Below are positions 43,243 to 54,119 of a DNA stretch of 64,000 nt, piece after piece. The translations under genes were made by a program, and so were the position numbers. The DNA lies in the NCBI RefSeq assembly GCF_003226535.1, contig NZ_QKOB01000013.1, forward strand, positions 1-64,000. Direction: 5' to 3'. This DNA comes from Meiothermus sp. Pnk-1 (GTDB taxonomy: Bacteria > Deinococcota > Deinococci > Deinococcales > Thermaceae). Numbering within the stretch: position 1 is the first letter of the stretch; each line of letters opens with the position of its first letter. Below the pieces are notes generated by a model, which saw nothing but the letters and a program-made list of their open reading frames with translations, was not told the origin of the DNA and ran no database searches.

Positions 43243-43776
43243 ATGCTCCATTTCTCTAGCGATTTTCTCGCCCGCTACGGTGACGCCGAGCACTGCCTGA
43301 AACAGCTGGAGCGCTCGCGGCGGGAGTTGCTGCACCTGGCCGAAAACCTGAGCGACGAGCAGTTTTTCACCCGGCGCAAGCCCGAGCAGTGGAGCCCCGC
43401 AGAGGAAATGGAACACATCGCTTTGGTGGAGGAGGCAGGCGGAAAGGTGATCCGCATGCTGCGGAAGGTGGCCCGGGGGCAGATGGAGCTTCCCCCCGCT
43501 GGTCCCCCTGGCCAGACCCGGCCCGATGGCCGCCTGGTGGCTCCGCCCGCTGTCCAGCCCAAAGGAGGGCTCTCACGACAGGAGGTTCTCGACAGGTTGC
43601 GGGCAGTGCGGGAACGGCTGCTGCTCGAGGTCGCCGAAAGCAAAGGGGGTATCGCCCAGCCTCCCACTTTCCGCCACCCCTTTTTCGGGGAACTCACCGC
43701 GTTGGGCTGGCTACAAACCTTGGTCTATAACGAGCAGCACCACCTCGAGCAGATTAGGGCGCGATTGAACAGCTAG
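43243..43776 (+). CDS. DinB-family protein
   Basis: A 177-residue four-helix protein of the DinB/YfiT type. Metal-binding histidines fit EEMEHIALVEEAGG (~residue 66) and the C-terminal VYNEQHHLEQI (~166). Such proteins bind a divalent metal and include bacillithiol S-transferases; the exact role is unknown. TAGACT and AAAGGAGAG precede the ATG. Confidence 0.78.
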   Translation: MLHFSSDFLARYGDAEHCLKQLERSRRELLHLAENLSDEQFFTRRKPEQWSPAEEMEHIALVEEAGGKVIRMLRKVARGQMELPPAGPPGQTRPDGRLVAPPAVQPKGGLSRQEVLDRLRAVRERLLLEVAESKGGIAQPPTFRHPFFGELTALGWLQTLVYNEQHHLEQIRARLNS

Positions 43777-44054
43777 GCGCAAATTTTGCGACCCGACTTA
43801 CCCCGCTGCGCGGCGAAAACCGCGCCACTCACAAGGTACGGGCTTGCGCTCGTGACCACGGGCCGTACCCATCCCCCAGCGGCGGTTTCGCGACGATGCC
43901 CCGCCCTGGGGTTCGCCGGTGGTGCGGCCCTGCCCCCTACCCGCTTCACCTGCGGTGGACGCGGGGGTCGCCTCGCCACAGCAACCCCGGTTTCAAATAG
44001 CCCCACGCCCCCTCTCTCTCAGGCCGCCGGAGGGCAGGACTGTGCCCTGAATTA
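43777..44054. other. Intergenic region with several hairpins
   Basis: No gene seen. It contains consecutive inverted repeats: GCGCGG/CCGCGC (43808-43825), GGTACGG/CCGTACC (43835-43869) and CCCCAGC-GGCGG/CCGCC-CTGGGG (~43875-43911). The GC-rich, frame-less sequence could be a decayed mobile or repeat element. Its right end carries the MarR operator. Confidence 0.4.
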
Positions 44055-44083
44055 CTTTCATATGAAAGTCTTCCATATGAAAA
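44055..44083 (+). promoter_or_regulatory. MarR-type operator
   Basis: CTTTCATATGAAAG (44055-44068) is a perfect 14-bp palindrome; TTCCATATGAAA (44071-44082) repeats it with one mismatch 16 nt on. The pair sits 8-36 nt before the GTG start of the marR gene, where a repressor would block its own operon. Confidence 0.75.
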
Positions 44084-44090
44084 TAAAGCA

Positions 44091-44531
44091 GTGAACGACA
44101 CCTCCCTTCTCGAGCTCGCCTCGGCCATCCTTCGGCTCTCCCGGCAGATTCGGGCAGCCCTAGACGGTCCGCTCGAGGCCACCCTACAGCTCAACTTCAG
44201 CGAGATCAACGTGCTGCGCCTCATTGACCAAGGGGTCCATAGCCCCAGTGACCTCGCGCGCGAGCTGCAAATACCCGCCCCTACCATCAGCCGTATCCTC
44301 AACCACTTGGTCGAGCGCGGCCTGGTGGAACGGGATGTGGACAACCTCAACCTGCGCCGATTCCATTTGCGGCTGACCCCTGAAGGCCAGCGAATTCGTC
44401 AAAAAACCCGGCAAACTGCCCAACAGATCCTCACCCAGCGCTACCGGCAGATCCCTCAGCCGGTACTCGAGCGAGCCCTGGAAGGTTTGCAGGCCCTCGA
44501 GCCCTATTTGCGGGAGGCCCAATATGTCTGA
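44091..44531 (+). CDS. MarR-family transcriptional regulator
   Basis: A 146-residue winged-helix regulator. Recognition region FSEINVLRLIDQGVHSPSDLARELQIPAPTISRILNHLVERGLVERDVD, wing LNLRRFHLRLTPEG, and N/C-terminal dimer helices. The start is GTG 44091; tandem CATATG palindromes lie just upstream. It overlaps the exporter gene by 8 nt, the usual arrangement for a repressor and the pump it controls. Confidence 0.88.
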   Translation: MNDTSLLELASAILRLSRQIRAALDGPLEATLQLNFSEINVLRLIDQGVHSPSDLARELQIPAPTISRILNHLVERGLVERDVDNLNLRRFHLRLTPEGQRIRQKTRQTAQQILTQRYRQIPQPVLERALEGLQALEPYLREAQYV

Positions 44532-46125
44532 ATCCACCCCCATGAACGAACAAGAGAAGATCCTGGCCTTTGTAGGGGTGCTGGTGGTGCTTTTCCTGTC
44601 TTCCTTGAACCTCACCGTGGTGGGTACCGCTATGCCCCGGGTGATCGCCGAGCTGGGCGGGTTGCAATACTATGCCTGGGCCTTTATCGGGTACTCGCTC
44701 ACCTCCACCCTAGCAGTACTGGTGGCCGGTAAGCTCTCGGACCTCTATGGGCGCAAGCCCCTGATTTTGCTGGGCATCGTGCTATTCGCCGCGGGCTCAG
44801 TACTCAGCGGCTTTTCCCAGAATATGCTCGAGCTGGTCCTCTTCCGCGGCTTCCAGGGCATCGGGGGCGGGGTGCTGATGAGCATGGCCTTTACCACCAT
44901 CGGCGACATCTTCACCCCCCTCGAACGCGGGCGTTACCAGGGCTACACCGGGGCGGTGTGGGGGCTCTCCAGCGTGATCGGCCCGATTGTGGGCGGGTTC
45001 CTCACCGATCACATGGGCTGGCGCTGGGTATTCTTCGTCAACTTGCCCTTCGCCGTTATCGCTTTATGGGTGATCGCCCGCTACCTGCCCTCCCGCCGGG
45101 CTCCGGCACAAAGCCGAGTGGACTACCCGGGAGTAGTGCTGCTCACAGCGGCGGTGGTCCCGCTGCTGCTGGGCCTGACCTGGGGCGGTAGCACTTACCC
45201 CTGGCTCTCCTGGCAGACCCTCAGCCTATTGGGGGCAGCGGCGGTTTTTGGGGGGTTTTTCGTGCAATGGGAGCGGCGGGCCGTGGCCCCGCTCCTCGAC
45301 TTCCGGTTGTTTAAAAACCCCACCTTCCGGGTGGCTAACCTAGCCGGCTTTCTCAACACCGCCGGGATGTACGCGGCTATTCTCTACCTGCCCCTCTATA
45401 TGCAAAGCGTGCGGCAAGCCTCGGCTTCCGGTTCAGGCATCGTCCTCACCCCTCTCATGCTGGGGCTGATCGTTACCAGCACCCTAGCCGGACAGAGGGT
45501 GAGCCGCACCGGACGTTACAAGCCTTACATCCTGGCGGGCTCCGCCGCGATGGTGGTGGCGCTGGCCCTGACCAGCCGGCTAGGCCCGGAAACCCCGCTG
45601 TGGTTGGCCTTCGCCGCCATGGTGCTGTTGGGTTTGGCCCTGGGTCCGATCAATTCCTTGCTGACCCTGGCCGTACAAAACGCCGCGCCCAAGGCCGAAC
45701 TGGGTATGGCCACCAGCGCCAACCAGTTCTTCCGCCAGATTGGCTCCACCGTGGCCGCCACCGTGTTCGGCAGCCTGATGAGCCTCTACCTGAACCACCA
45801 CCTCCTCGAGCACCTGGGGGCCGCCGCGCGCCAGCTCCCGGCGGCGGCCATCGCCAAGCTCGCCAACCCGGAGATCCTCAACAGCCCCGAAGCCCTGGAG
45901 CGCACCCAGGCGGCCCTGAGCCGGCTAAGCGGCCCGAGCTTCGCCGAGCACGTCCTGCATGGCCTGCGCCTGACGGTAAGCGGGGCCCTATCGGAAATTT
46001 TCCTGGTGGCCGCAGGTTCGAGCCTGCTGGCCCTCTTGGTGGTAACGCGGCTGCCGCAGCTCGAGCTGCGAGGCTCGAGGCCCGCTCCTGCCACCCAACC
46101 GGCCCCTTCGGCGGCGGATGACTAG
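44524..46125 (+). CDS. DHA2-type MFS multidrug exporter (EmrB/QacA-like)
   Basis: A 533-residue exporter with about 14 helices. Motif blocks: LNLTVVGTAMPRVIAELGG (helix 1), GKLSDLYGRKPLIL (loop 2-3), FRGFQGIGGGVLMSMAFTTIGDIF (helix 4), GAVWGLSSVIGPIVGGFLTDHMGWRWVFFVNLP (motif C and helix 6). The length and motif C identify proton-driven drug export of the DHA2 type. Translation is coupled to the marR gene. Confidence 0.9.
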   Translation: MSESTPMNEQEKILAFVGVLVVLFLSSLNLTVVGTAMPRVIAELGGLQYYAWAFIGYSLTSTLAVLVAGKLSDLYGRKPLILLGIVLFAAGSVLSGFSQNMLELVLFRGFQGIGGGVLMSMAFTTIGDIFTPLERGRYQGYTGAVWGLSSVIGPIVGGFLTDHMGWRWVFFVNLPFAVIALWVIARYLPSRRAPAQSRVDYPGVVLLTAAVVPLLLGLTWGGSTYPWLSWQTLSLLGAAAVFGGFFVQWERRAVAPLLDFRLFKNPTFRVANLAGFLNTAGMYAAILYLPLYMQSVRQASASGSGIVLTPLMLGLIVTSTLAGQRVSRTGRYKPYILAGSAAMVVALALTSRLGPETPLWLAFAAMVLLGLALGPINSLLTLAVQNAAPKAELGMATSANQFFRQIGSTVAATVFGSLMSLYLNHHLLEHLGAAARQLPAAAIAKLANPEILNSPEALERTQAALSRLSGPSFAEHVLHGLRLTVSGALSEIFLVAAGSSLLALLVVTRLPQLELRGSRPAPATQPAPSAADD

Positions 46126-46175
46126 GCTCGCCCTGCGCGGGGTACTTCGGGCCTTACCCACGCCCGGCGCGAGCC
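46125..46175. terminator. Possible bidirectional hairpin between convergent genes
   Basis: GGCTCGC and GCGAGCC arms at the two ends of a 51-nt GC-rich stretch between the exporter stop and etfA. No clear U-run, so terminator function is tentative. Confidence 0.3.
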
Positions 46176-46211
46176 CACCGTTTAGCGTACCGCGCGAACC
46201 CCGCCCGTGGC

Positions 46212-47159
46212 CTAGTCCTTCAGCTTCTTCACCGCCTCGATCAGCGCCGGAAGCACCTGGTGCACGTCGCCCACGATGCCGTAGTCGGCGATCTTGAAGA
46301 TAGGGGCTTCGGCGTCTTTGTTCACCGCCACGATGTATTTGCTCTTGTTCATCCCCGCCTGGTGCTGCACCGCGCCCGAGACCCCCAAAGCGAAGTAAAC
46401 ATTGGGCTGCACCACCTTGCCGGTCTGCCCTACCTGCTCGCTATACGGCCGCCAACCTGCATCCACCACCGCGCGGGTGGCCCCTACAGCGCCACCCAGC
46501 AGCTCGGCCAGCTCTTCCACCTTGGCAAAAGCCTCGGGGCCACCCAGCCCGCGCCCGCCGGTCACTACCACGGTGGCTTCGGTGAGGGAAACCCCCTTCT
46601 TCTGCTCGGCTACGCGCTCGAGCCCCTCTACCCGGGGTGCCGGGAGTTCGATGTCTAGGCTCTCCACCGCACCCTCGGAACCCAGCGGCGCAGCCGCTGG
46701 GGTGGTGTTGGGCTTGACGGTGAAGACCACCGGAAGCGCAGCCGCCTGCTTTTCGGTGACGCGGTTCAAGAAGCTGTAACGGGTGGCGATAATCTTGGAG
46801 CCGTCGGTGTGGGTCTCGAGGGTGTCCTCGAGAAGGGCCGCCCCCATCTTGAAGGCTAGCCGGGGGGTCCACGAGCGCCCCTGGCGGCTCGCAGTGGCCA
46901 CCACCACCTGGGCCCCGGCCTTCTGCTGCGCGGCATAGGCCGCCGCCGCCCACTTCTCGGCGGTGTAGGCGCCAACCTCGGCTAAGTAGAGGGTATGGAC
47001 GTACTTCCTAGCCTCCTCCGCCACCGCCGCGAGGTTCTCGCCGATCAGCACGCCGGCCACGCTTCCGGCGATGGCGTTGAGCTCTCGGGCGCGGGTGAGG
47101 GCCTCGAGGGCCCCTTTGCGCAGGCGGGTTCCATCGTGTTCGAGTACGACTAAGATCAT
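46212..47159 (-). CDS. etfA: Electron transfer flavoprotein alpha subunit
   Basis: A 315-residue EtfA starting MILVVLEHDGTRLRKGALEAL. The C-terminal FAD-binding part shows VVTGGRGLGGPEAF, GATRAVVDAGWRP and QVGQTGKVVQPNVYFALGVSGAVQHQAGM, followed by IVAVNKDAEAPIF. It carries electrons from acyl-CoA dehydrogenases to the quinone pool. ATG 47159 follows GGAGGAAAG. etfB is upstream on the same strand, and the acyl-CoA dehydrogenase gene upstream of that. Confidence 0.95.
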   Translation of the reverse strand: MILVVLEHDGTRLRKGALEALTRARELNAIAGSVAGVLIGENLAAVAEEARKYVHTLYLAEVGAYTAEKWAAAAYAAQQKAGAQVVVATASRQGRSWTPRLAFKMGAALLEDTLETHTDGSKIIATRYSFLNRVTEKQAAALPVVFTVKPNTTPAAAPLGSEGAVESLDIELPAPRVEGLERVAEQKKGVSLTEATVVVTGGRGLGGPEAFAKVEELAELLGGAVGATRAVVDAGWRPYSEQVGQTGKVVQPNVYFALGVSGAVQHQAGMNKSKYIVAVNKDAEAPIFKIADYGIVGDVHQVLPALIEAVKKLKD

Positions 47160-47183
47160 CTTTCCTCCGGGCAACTCCTGCGG

Positions 47184-47936
47184 CTAGATCACTTTCGCCT
47201 CTTCGTGCAGCAAGCGCACTAGCTCGTTCGCTGCGGCCACCGGGTCTTTGGTCGCGTCAATGATTCTGTTCAAGCGCTGGCGCTCTTGGATGGTCTGCTC
47301 GAGGATCTCCACCTTGCCCTCGAAAGCGATAGGAACCTTGCGGATCTCCTTCTTCTTGGCCTTCATGATGCCCGGCAGGGTGGGGTAGCGCGGCTCGTTG
47401 AGGCCCTGCTGGGTGGTAAAGACGGCGGGGAGGGCCACCCGCACCACCTCTGCCCCCTCGTCCAGGTCGTGCTTGGCCTTGGCGGAAGCGCCTTCGCCCT
47501 CGAGCTCGAGGTGGGTCGTCCAGGTTACCACCGGCCAGCCCAGGGCTTCGGCGATGGCTGCACCCAGCGCTTGCGAGTCCCAGTCGGACTGCTGCCCGCC
47601 GGTGAAGACCAGCGTAGGGGCCTCGTCGCGGATGGTGTCGGCCAAGGCCTGGGCCTGGGTGATGGGGTCGAGGGGGGTATCGGTGACGAGGTGAACCCCC
47701 CGGTCTGCCCCCATCGCCAAGGCGGTGCGGATGGCCTCTTCAAAGCGTTCGGGGCCGAGCGCTACGATCACCGCTTCGCCGCCGTGCTGCTCCTTGAGGC
47801 GGATCACCTCCTCCACGCCCCACTCGTCCATCTGGTCGAGGATCAGCGTGGCGCCCTCGTAGCCCACCCGCCCCCCTTCGACGCGGAGCTTGGCTTCGTT
47901 GTCGGGTACTTGCCGTATGACCGCAATGAATTTCAT
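47184..47936 (-). CDS. etfB: Electron transfer flavoprotein beta subunit
   Basis: A 250-residue EtfB: MKFIAVIRQVPDNEAKL, LILDQMDEWGVEEVIRLKE, ALAMGADRGVHL, TGGQQSDWDSQALGAAIAEALGWP, and the signature LPAVFTTQQGLNEPRYPTLPGIMKAKKKEI. It binds AMP and forms a heterodimer with EtfA. The start at 47936 is six bases inside the open frame and 6 nt after the acyl-CoA dehydrogenase stop. Confidence 0.95.
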   Translation of the reverse strand: MKFIAVIRQVPDNEAKLRVEGGRVGYEGATLILDQMDEWGVEEVIRLKEQHGGEAVIVALGPERFEEAIRTALAMGADRGVHLVTDTPLDPITQAQALADTIRDEAPTLVFTGGQQSDWDSQALGAAIAEALGWPVVTWTTHLELEGEGASAKAKHDLDEGAEVVRVALPAVFTTQQGLNEPRYPTLPGIMKAKKKEIRKVPIAFEGKVEILEQTIQERQRLNRIIDATKDPVAAANELVRLLHEEAKVI

Positions 47937-47941
47937 CGGAT

Positions 47942-49087
<1,146 letters not shown>

Positions 49088-49111
49088 AAGCGGATGGCCT
49101 GCGCCGAAGCC

Positions 49112-49507
49112 TCAGCCCCTCTCCACCTCCTCTTCCGTCCCGAAAAACGAAGCGGCGTCGTACTGGCTCCACTGGGGCCTGAACGGGGGCAAGGAAGAAG
49201 GCAAGGCCAGGGGGTGGCCAGGGGCGGGAATGGGCTTGAGTTCGGCCCGCAGCGGTTTGACCCGGGGCAGTTCCAGCGGCGCCTGGACCCCCTTGCCAAA
49301 GGCGAAAAGGCATCCCTCGCGGTCCCACATGAGCCCGCCTCGATACCAACCGCGATGCCCGCCCATGAAGTCCACGACCTGGCGGTAACCATCCGCCCCC
49401 GGCTCGAGCAGCACCCCCACCGGCCGGTTGGCCAGGGTGTAGACCACGCCGCTCCCCGTGCAGTAGAGGATTGGATCCCCGTTTTTATCCCACAGGACAG
49501 TACGCAC
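49112..49507 (-). CDS. Small protein, probable 4-fold beta-flower type
   Basis: A 131-residue protein with repeated strand units LWDKNGDPILYCTGSGVVYTL, RPVGVLLEPGADGY, MWDREGCLFAFGKG; 'W/L-D-x-x-G-x-x' turns recur, like the 4-fold beta-flower proteins. The last ~60 residues are Pro-rich. The GTG start at 49507 is backed by AAAGGAG 6 nt upstream. It lies between pgm and the acyl-CoA dehydrogenase on the same strand. Function unknown. Confidence 0.6.
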   Translation of the reverse strand: MRTVLWDKNGDPILYCTGSGVVYTLANRPVGVLLEPGADGYRQVVDFMGGHRGWYRGGLMWDREGCLFAFGKGVQAPLELPRVKPLRAELKPIPAPGHPLALPSSLPPFRPQWSQYDAASFFGTEEEVERG

Positions 49508-49588
49508 AGACGCTCCTTTGACCGAGTATAAGTTTTTCTCTCCCCTCCCGCAAGCCCAACAACCCCGAGGCCAGCCGCCGGCATCCCC

Positions 49589-51235
49589 TCACAGCACCCC
49601 TGCCGAGCGGAAGGCTCCGTTCACCACTTCTCTGGCCTCCCGCATCACCTGCTCGAGGTGCTCCGCCCCCCGGAAGCTCTCGGCGTAGATCTTGTACACG
49701 TCCTCGGTGCCCGAGGGGCGGGCGGCGAACCAGGCGTTCTGGGTGACCACCTTGAGGCCGCCGATGGGCTCGCCGTTGCCGGGGGCGCGGGTGAGCTTGG
49801 CCAGGATGGGCTCTCCGGCCAGCTCGGTGGCGGCGACCATCTCGGGGCTAAGGTTGGCGAGCACCTTCTTCTGGGCCGGGGTGGCGGGGGCGTCCATGCG
49901 GCTGTAGGCCGAAGCGCCGAAGCGGGCCTCGAGCCCACGGTAGTGCTCGCTGGGCGACTTACCGGTTTTGGCCAGAATTTCCGCCGCCAAGAGCCCCAGG
50001 ATGATCCCATCCTTGTCGGTGCTCCAGGCCGAGCCGTCCATGCGCACGAAGCTCGCCCCGGCACTCTCCTCTCCGCCAAAGCCCAAGGTTCCGTTCAGGA
50101 GCCCATCCACAAAGTACTTGAAGCCCACCGGCACCTCGACCAGGGGACGCCCCAGCGCCTGGGCTACCCGGTCGATCATGCTGCTGGAAACCAGGGTCTT
50201 GCCAATGCCCAGGCGGGCGGGCCACTGCGGGCGGTGCTGGTAGAGGTAGTGGATGGCGACGGCGAGGTAGTGGTTGGGGTTCATCAACCCATCGCGGGTC
50301 ACGATGCCGTGGCGGTCGGCGTCGGGGTCGTTGCCCACGGCCACGTCGAAGCGCTCCTTGAGGGAGATCAGCGAGGCCATGGCGTAGGGGCTCGAGCAGT
50401 CCATGCGGATCTTGCCGTCCCTGTCCACACTCATGAAGGCAAAGGCGGGGTCGATGCGCTGGTTGACCACGGTGAGCTCGAGGCCGTAGTGCTCGGCGAT
50501 GCGCTGCCAGGTCGCCAGCGAAGCCCCACCCAGCGGGTCCACCCCGATGCGCACGCCCGCGGCCTTGATGGCGGCGAGGTCGAGGATCTGGCCGAGCTCG
50601 CTCACGTAAGGGGTGACGAAGTCGAACTCTTCGACGGCTTGCAGGGCGCGCTCGAGCGGGATGCGCTTGACTCCCTTGAGGCCCTCGGCCAGGAGGGCGT
50701 TGGCCCGCTCCTGGATGGCCCCGGTCACGCCGGTATCGGCGGGGCCGCCGGAGGGGGGGTTGTACTTGAACCCCCCGTCCTGGGGCGGGTTGTGGCTGGG
50801 GGTGATCACGATGCCGTCGGCCAGGCCCTCGCGGCGGCCTTTGTTGTAGGAGAGGATGGCGTGGGAGACCAGGGGGGTGGGGGTATAGCCGCGACCCTTC
50901 TCAACGCGCACATGGACGCCGTTAGCCACCAGGACCTCTAAGGCGCTCGCCCAGGCGGCTTCGCTGAGGGCGTGGCTGTCCATGCCCATGTACAGCGGCC
51001 CGCTGATGCCCTGCTGGGCGCGGTACTCGGCTACGGCCTGGGCGATGGCCAGGATATGGGCCTCGTTGAAGGTGCGGTGGGCGGAGGTTCCCCGGTGCCC
51101 GCTGGTGCCGAAGGCTACCCGCTGCAAAGGGTCGGCGGGGTCGGGCCGGAGGGTGTAATAGCTGGTCATCAGGCGCGGAATATTGGCCAAAATGTCCTGT
51201 GGGGCAGGCTTTCCAGCCAAAGGGTGCAGCGACAT
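49589..51235 (-). CDS. pgm: Phosphoglucomutase (alpha-D-glucose phosphate-specific)
   Basis: A 548-residue phosphohexomutase that interconverts glucose-1- and glucose-6-phosphate. Landmarks: [12 protein letters not shown], catalytic serine loop [12 protein letters not shown], metal loop [10 protein letters not shown], sugar-binding [11 protein letters not shown], phosphate-binding ARPSGTED. Length matches E. coli Pgm. AAGGAGG precedes the ATG. Confidence 0.95.
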   Translation of the reverse strand: MSLHPLAGKPAPQDILANIPRLMTSYYTLRPDPADPLQRVAFGTSGHRGTSAHRTFNEAHILAIAQAVAEYRAQQGISGPLYMGMDSHALSEAAWASALEVLVANGVHVRVEKGRGYTPTPLVSHAILSYNKGRREGLADGIVITPSHNPPQDGGFKYNPPSGGPADTGVTGAIQERANALLAEGLKGVKRIPLERALQAVEEFDFVTPYVSELGQILDLAAIKAAGVRIGVDPLGGASLATWQRIAEHYGLELTVVNQRIDPAFAFMSVDRDGKIRMDCSSPYAMASLISLKERFDVAVGNDPDADRHGIVTRDGLMNPNHYLAVAIHYLYQHRPQWPARLGIGKTLVSSSMIDRVAQALGRPLVEVPVGFKYFVDGLLNGTLGFGGEESAGASFVRMDGSAWSTDKDGIILGLLAAEILAKTGKSPSEHYRGLEARFGASAYSRMDAPATPAQKKVLANLSPEMVAATELAGEPILAKLTRAPGNGEPIGGLKVVTQNAWFAARPSGTEDVYKIYAESFRGAEHLEQVMREAREVVNGAFRSAGVL

Positions 51236-51316
51236 AGGGCCTCCTTGAGAAGAGCTTACCCAAATTTGCCCCTAAGAGCACCTTCGCTCTTCCCTACGCC
51301 CTCTACAATCCGGCCT

Positions 51317-52378
51317 ATGAGTTTGCTGTTCGAGCCGCTCGAGCTTCGTTCGGTCACGCTGAAAAACCGCATCGCCATGTCCCCCATGTGCCAGTACTCC
51401 TGCGAAGAGCAAGACGGCCAGGTAAACGGCTGGCACCTCCTCCACTACCCCACCCGAGCGGTGGGCGGGGTGGGGCTGATCATAGTGGAGGCCACCGCGG
51501 TGGAGGCGCGGGGGCGAATCAGCCCGGAGGACCTGGGCATCTGGTCGGACGCCCACCTCCCGGGGTTGCGGGAGCTGGCGGCCAAGATCAGGGCTCATGG
51601 GGCGGTGGCCGGGATCCAGCTCGCCCACGCCGGGCGCAAAGCCGGAACCACACGCCCCTGGGAGGGAGGAAAGCCCCTTTATGCCTGGACCCCGGTGGCC
51701 CCTAGCGCGCTGGCCTTTCAAGCGGGCTGGCCGGTTCCGGAGGAGTTGGACGAAGCGGGGCTCGAGGAGGTCAAAAACGCTTTCCAGCAGGCTGCAAGGC
51801 GGGCCTGGGAGGGCGGTTTCCAGGTGATTGAGCTGCACATGGCCCACGGCTACTTGCTGCATTCCTTCCTCTCGCCCCTCTCCAACCACCGCACCGACCA
51901 GTACGGCGGGAGCCGGGAAAACCGTATGCGCTTCCCGCTCGAGGTGGTGGAGGCGGTGCGCGAAGTCTGGCCGGAGGAGCTTCCTCTTCTGGTGCGGGTC
52001 TCGGCGACCGACTGGGTGGAAGGCGGGTGGAGCGTCGAAGACACGGTGGCCTTGGCTCGAGAACTGGCGAAGCGCGGGGTAGACCTGCTCGACTGCTCCT
52101 CGGGTGGGATCGTTCCCGGGGTGAAGATCCCGCTGGGGCCGGGGTATCAGGTACCTTTTGCAGAGAAGGTCCGGCGCGAGGCCAGCCTCAAAACCGGAGC
52201 AGTGGGCCTCATCACCGACCCTCTGCAGGCCGAGGCCATTCTCCGCGAGGGACAGGCCGATGTGGTGTTTTTGGCTCGAGCCCTCCTGGCCGAACCCTAC
52301 TGGGCCTACCGGGCCGCGCGGGCGCTGGGAGCCGAAAAGGTCTGGCCACGCCAGTACGACCGGGCCTTTCCCGGCTAG
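51317..52378 (+). CDS. Old yellow enzyme-type NADH:flavin oxidoreductase (YqjM/TsOYE class)
   Basis: A 353-residue FMN TIM barrel. It has [10 protein letters not shown] (the active-site Cys of thermophilic-like OYEs), QLAHAGRKA with the substrate-binding His, [28 protein letters not shown], and [10 protein letters not shown]. It reduces activated C=C bonds with NAD(P)H. The true start is ATG 51317: TACAAT (51304-51309) ends 7 nt before it; the longer open frame upstream overlaps pgm and is not coding. Confidence 0.92.
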   Translation: MSLLFEPLELRSVTLKNRIAMSPMCQYSCEEQDGQVNGWHLLHYPTRAVGGVGLIIVEATAVEARGRISPEDLGIWSDAHLPGLRELAAKIRAHGAVAGIQLAHAGRKAGTTRPWEGGKPLYAWTPVAPSALAFQAGWPVPEELDEAGLEEVKNAFQQAARRAWEGGFQVIELHMAHGYLLHSFLSPLSNHRTDQYGGSRENRMRFPLEVVEAVREVWPEELPLLVRVSATDWVEGGWSVEDTVALARELAKRGVDLLDCSSGGIVPGVKIPLGPGYQVPFAEKVRREASLKTGAVGLITDPLQAEAILREGQADVVFLARALLAEPYWAYRAARALGAEKVWPRQYDRAFPG

Positions 52379-53202
52379 CCCTTGGTGGCCCCGGCGGTGA
52401 GCCCCTTGATGAACTGCTCGGAGAGGAGCAAATACAAGAGGATCAGCGGCAACGCAGCCAGCGTAAGCCCAGCGAAGAGCGGCCCGTAGTCGGTGGCGAA
52501 CTCTCCAAAGAAGACCGATAGGCCCTGGGGGACGGTCTTGAGGGCGGGATTTTGCAGAAAAGCCAGCGGCAGCAGGAAGTCGTTCCAGATGGGGATGGCG
52601 GTGTAGATGGCCACGATGGCGAGCTGAGGCCGTACCAAAGGCAGCATGATCCGCGCAAACACCTGCCACTCGCTAGCCCCGTCGATCCGCGCGGCGCTCT
52701 CGAGGTCGGCGGGGAGCGAGCGGAAAAAACCGGTGAGGATGAAGACCGCTGCCGGAACACCCCCCGCTGCGTAGACCAGGATGAGCCCCAGGTGCGAGTC
52801 CAGGAGGCCCATCTGCTTGAGTTGGACGAAAAGCGGCACCAGCACCAGCTTGGCCGGGAACAGCAGGCCTATCAGAAAGACCACGTACAGCAGGTTGTTG
52901 AGCCCGAAGCGAAAGCGCCCCAGGGCGTAAGCGGCCATCGCGCTAAAGACCAGGATTAGAAGCTCGGCCCCCAGGGTGATGAAGACCGAGTTACGAAAGT
53001 ACAGGTCGAAGCGGCCCGACTCCCAAACCTTGGCGAAGTTCTCCAGGCTCCATACCTTGGGCAAGGCAAAGGGCGAAGCGAAGATCTCCGCGGTAGGCTT
53101 TAGGGCCGAGATCAGCATCAGGGCCAACGGGAGGATCACCCCCAAAGCATTCAGGCCAAGCGCCCCGAGCAATAGAGCATCGGCAAAGCTCAAACGGCGC
53201 AT
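52375..53202 (-). CDS. ABC sugar transporter permease, MalG type (importer 2)
   Basis: A 275-residue CUT1 permease with six helices and the EAA loop [21 protein letters not shown] (~residues 171-191). Last gene of the second importer; start codon overlaps the preceding permease stop by one base. Substrate likely an amino sugar or a glycan from which one is derived, judged by the neighbouring nag/nan genes. Confidence 0.88.
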   Translation of the reverse strand: MRRLSFADALLLGALGLNALGVILPLALMLISALKPTAEIFASPFALPKVWSLENFAKVWESGRFDLYFRNSVFITLGAELLILVFSAMAAYALGRFRFGLNNLLYVVFLIGLLFPAKLVLVPLFVQLKQMGLLDSHLGLILVYAAGGVPAAVFILTGFFRSLPADLESAARIDGASEWQVFARIMLPLVRPQLAIVAIYTAIPIWNDFLLPLAFLQNPALKTVPQGLSVFFGEFATDYGPLFAGLTLAALPLILLYLLLSEQFIKGLTAGATKG

Positions 53203-54101
53203 CAGCCCTCCACCTCCCGGCGGCGCAGGTAGAGCGAGCCTAGCGCCGACCCTGCCCCTACGATCACAAAGAGCACCACGCTGATGGCCGAGGCCACCCC
53301 CACATTGGAGGTGGCTTCAGAGGCTGCTCCGAAGGCCAGCCGATAAAACATCAAACCCAAGGTGTCGGTGGCCCCACCGGGGTTCCCGCTCACCCCAGCC
53401 ATCACATAAGGCAACTCGAACCACTCCATGGCCCCGATAAAGGTCAGGATCACGACGATGGTGAAAGCCGGAGCCAAGAGGGGGAGCATCACCTGGCGGA
53501 AGACCTGCCCCTCGGTGGCCCCATCGAGGCGGGCGGCCTCGTAGTACTCCTCGGGGATACTGTTCAATCCGGCCAAAAACACCAGGGTGGGAAAGCCCAC
53601 CCAGCGCCAGGCGTTCACCAGAATTAAGGTCAAAAGGGCGTACTTGGGGTCCCCCAACGGGGCGAAGCTCGCCACCCCCAAGGCGTTGGCCATCTTGGTG
53701 ATGGGACCGACCAGGGGGTCGAGAAAGAGAAGCCACAAAAAGCCCACCACCACCAGCGAGAGAATCACCGGCAAAAACACCGTAACCCGGAAGAACCTAA
53801 ATAGGGGCAGTTGCCGCCATAAGGCGTAAGCCAGCAGCAACCCCACCCCGTTCTGGATCACCATCAGCCCGACAAACGCCGAGAGGTTGTGGGAGAAAGC
53901 CCGGAGGAAGGCCTCGCGAAAGGGAAAGCTCAAGAGCTTGCGGAAGTTCTCGAGCCCCACAAACCCCTCGCGGTTGAAGCTGGTCCAGGAGTACAGGCTA
54001 AAGCTCAAGGCGTTGAGGGCCGGCCAGACCGTGAAGACCAGCATCAGCAAAAGCGCCGGGGCCAGGAAGATGGTCAGCCATAAGTTCCGTTGAAAGCGCA
54101 T
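53202..54101 (-). CDS. ABC sugar transporter permease, MalF type (importer 2)
   Basis: A 299-residue CUT1 permease. Six helices, first ones in LWLTIFLAPALLLMLVFTVWP, EAA loop EAARLDGATEGQVFRQVMLP, and a Gly-rich periplasmic loop SGNPGGATDTLG. It pairs with the MalG-type subunit encoded immediately downstream and with the binding protein encoded upstream (18-nt gap). Confidence 0.88.
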   Translation of the reverse strand: MRFQRNLWLTIFLAPALLLMLVFTVWPALNALSFSLYSWTSFNREGFVGLENFRKLLSFPFREAFLRAFSHNLSAFVGLMVIQNGVGLLLAYALWRQLPLFRFFRVTVFLPVILSLVVVGFLWLLFLDPLVGPITKMANALGVASFAPLGDPKYALLTLILVNAWRWVGFPTLVFLAGLNSIPEEYYEAARLDGATEGQVFRQVMLPLLAPAFTIVVILTFIGAMEWFELPYVMAGVSGNPGGATDTLGLMFYRLAFGAASEATSNVGVASAISVVLFVIVGAGSALGSLYLRRREVEG

Positions 54102-54119
54102 AGACCGGCTGGAGGTCGG

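Noticed and set aside
49658-50941. 427-codon plus-strand frame opposite pgm
   Set aside because: Shadow of phosphoglucomutase, low-complexity Gly/Val/His-rich product.
50972-51316. N-terminal extension of the OYE-type reductase
   Set aside because: It overlaps pgm antisense; homology and a -10 box place the start at 51317.
52027-52521. Plus-strand frame overlapping the OYE gene and permease
   Set aside because: Out of frame with the OYE gene and running antisense into the permease; no motif.
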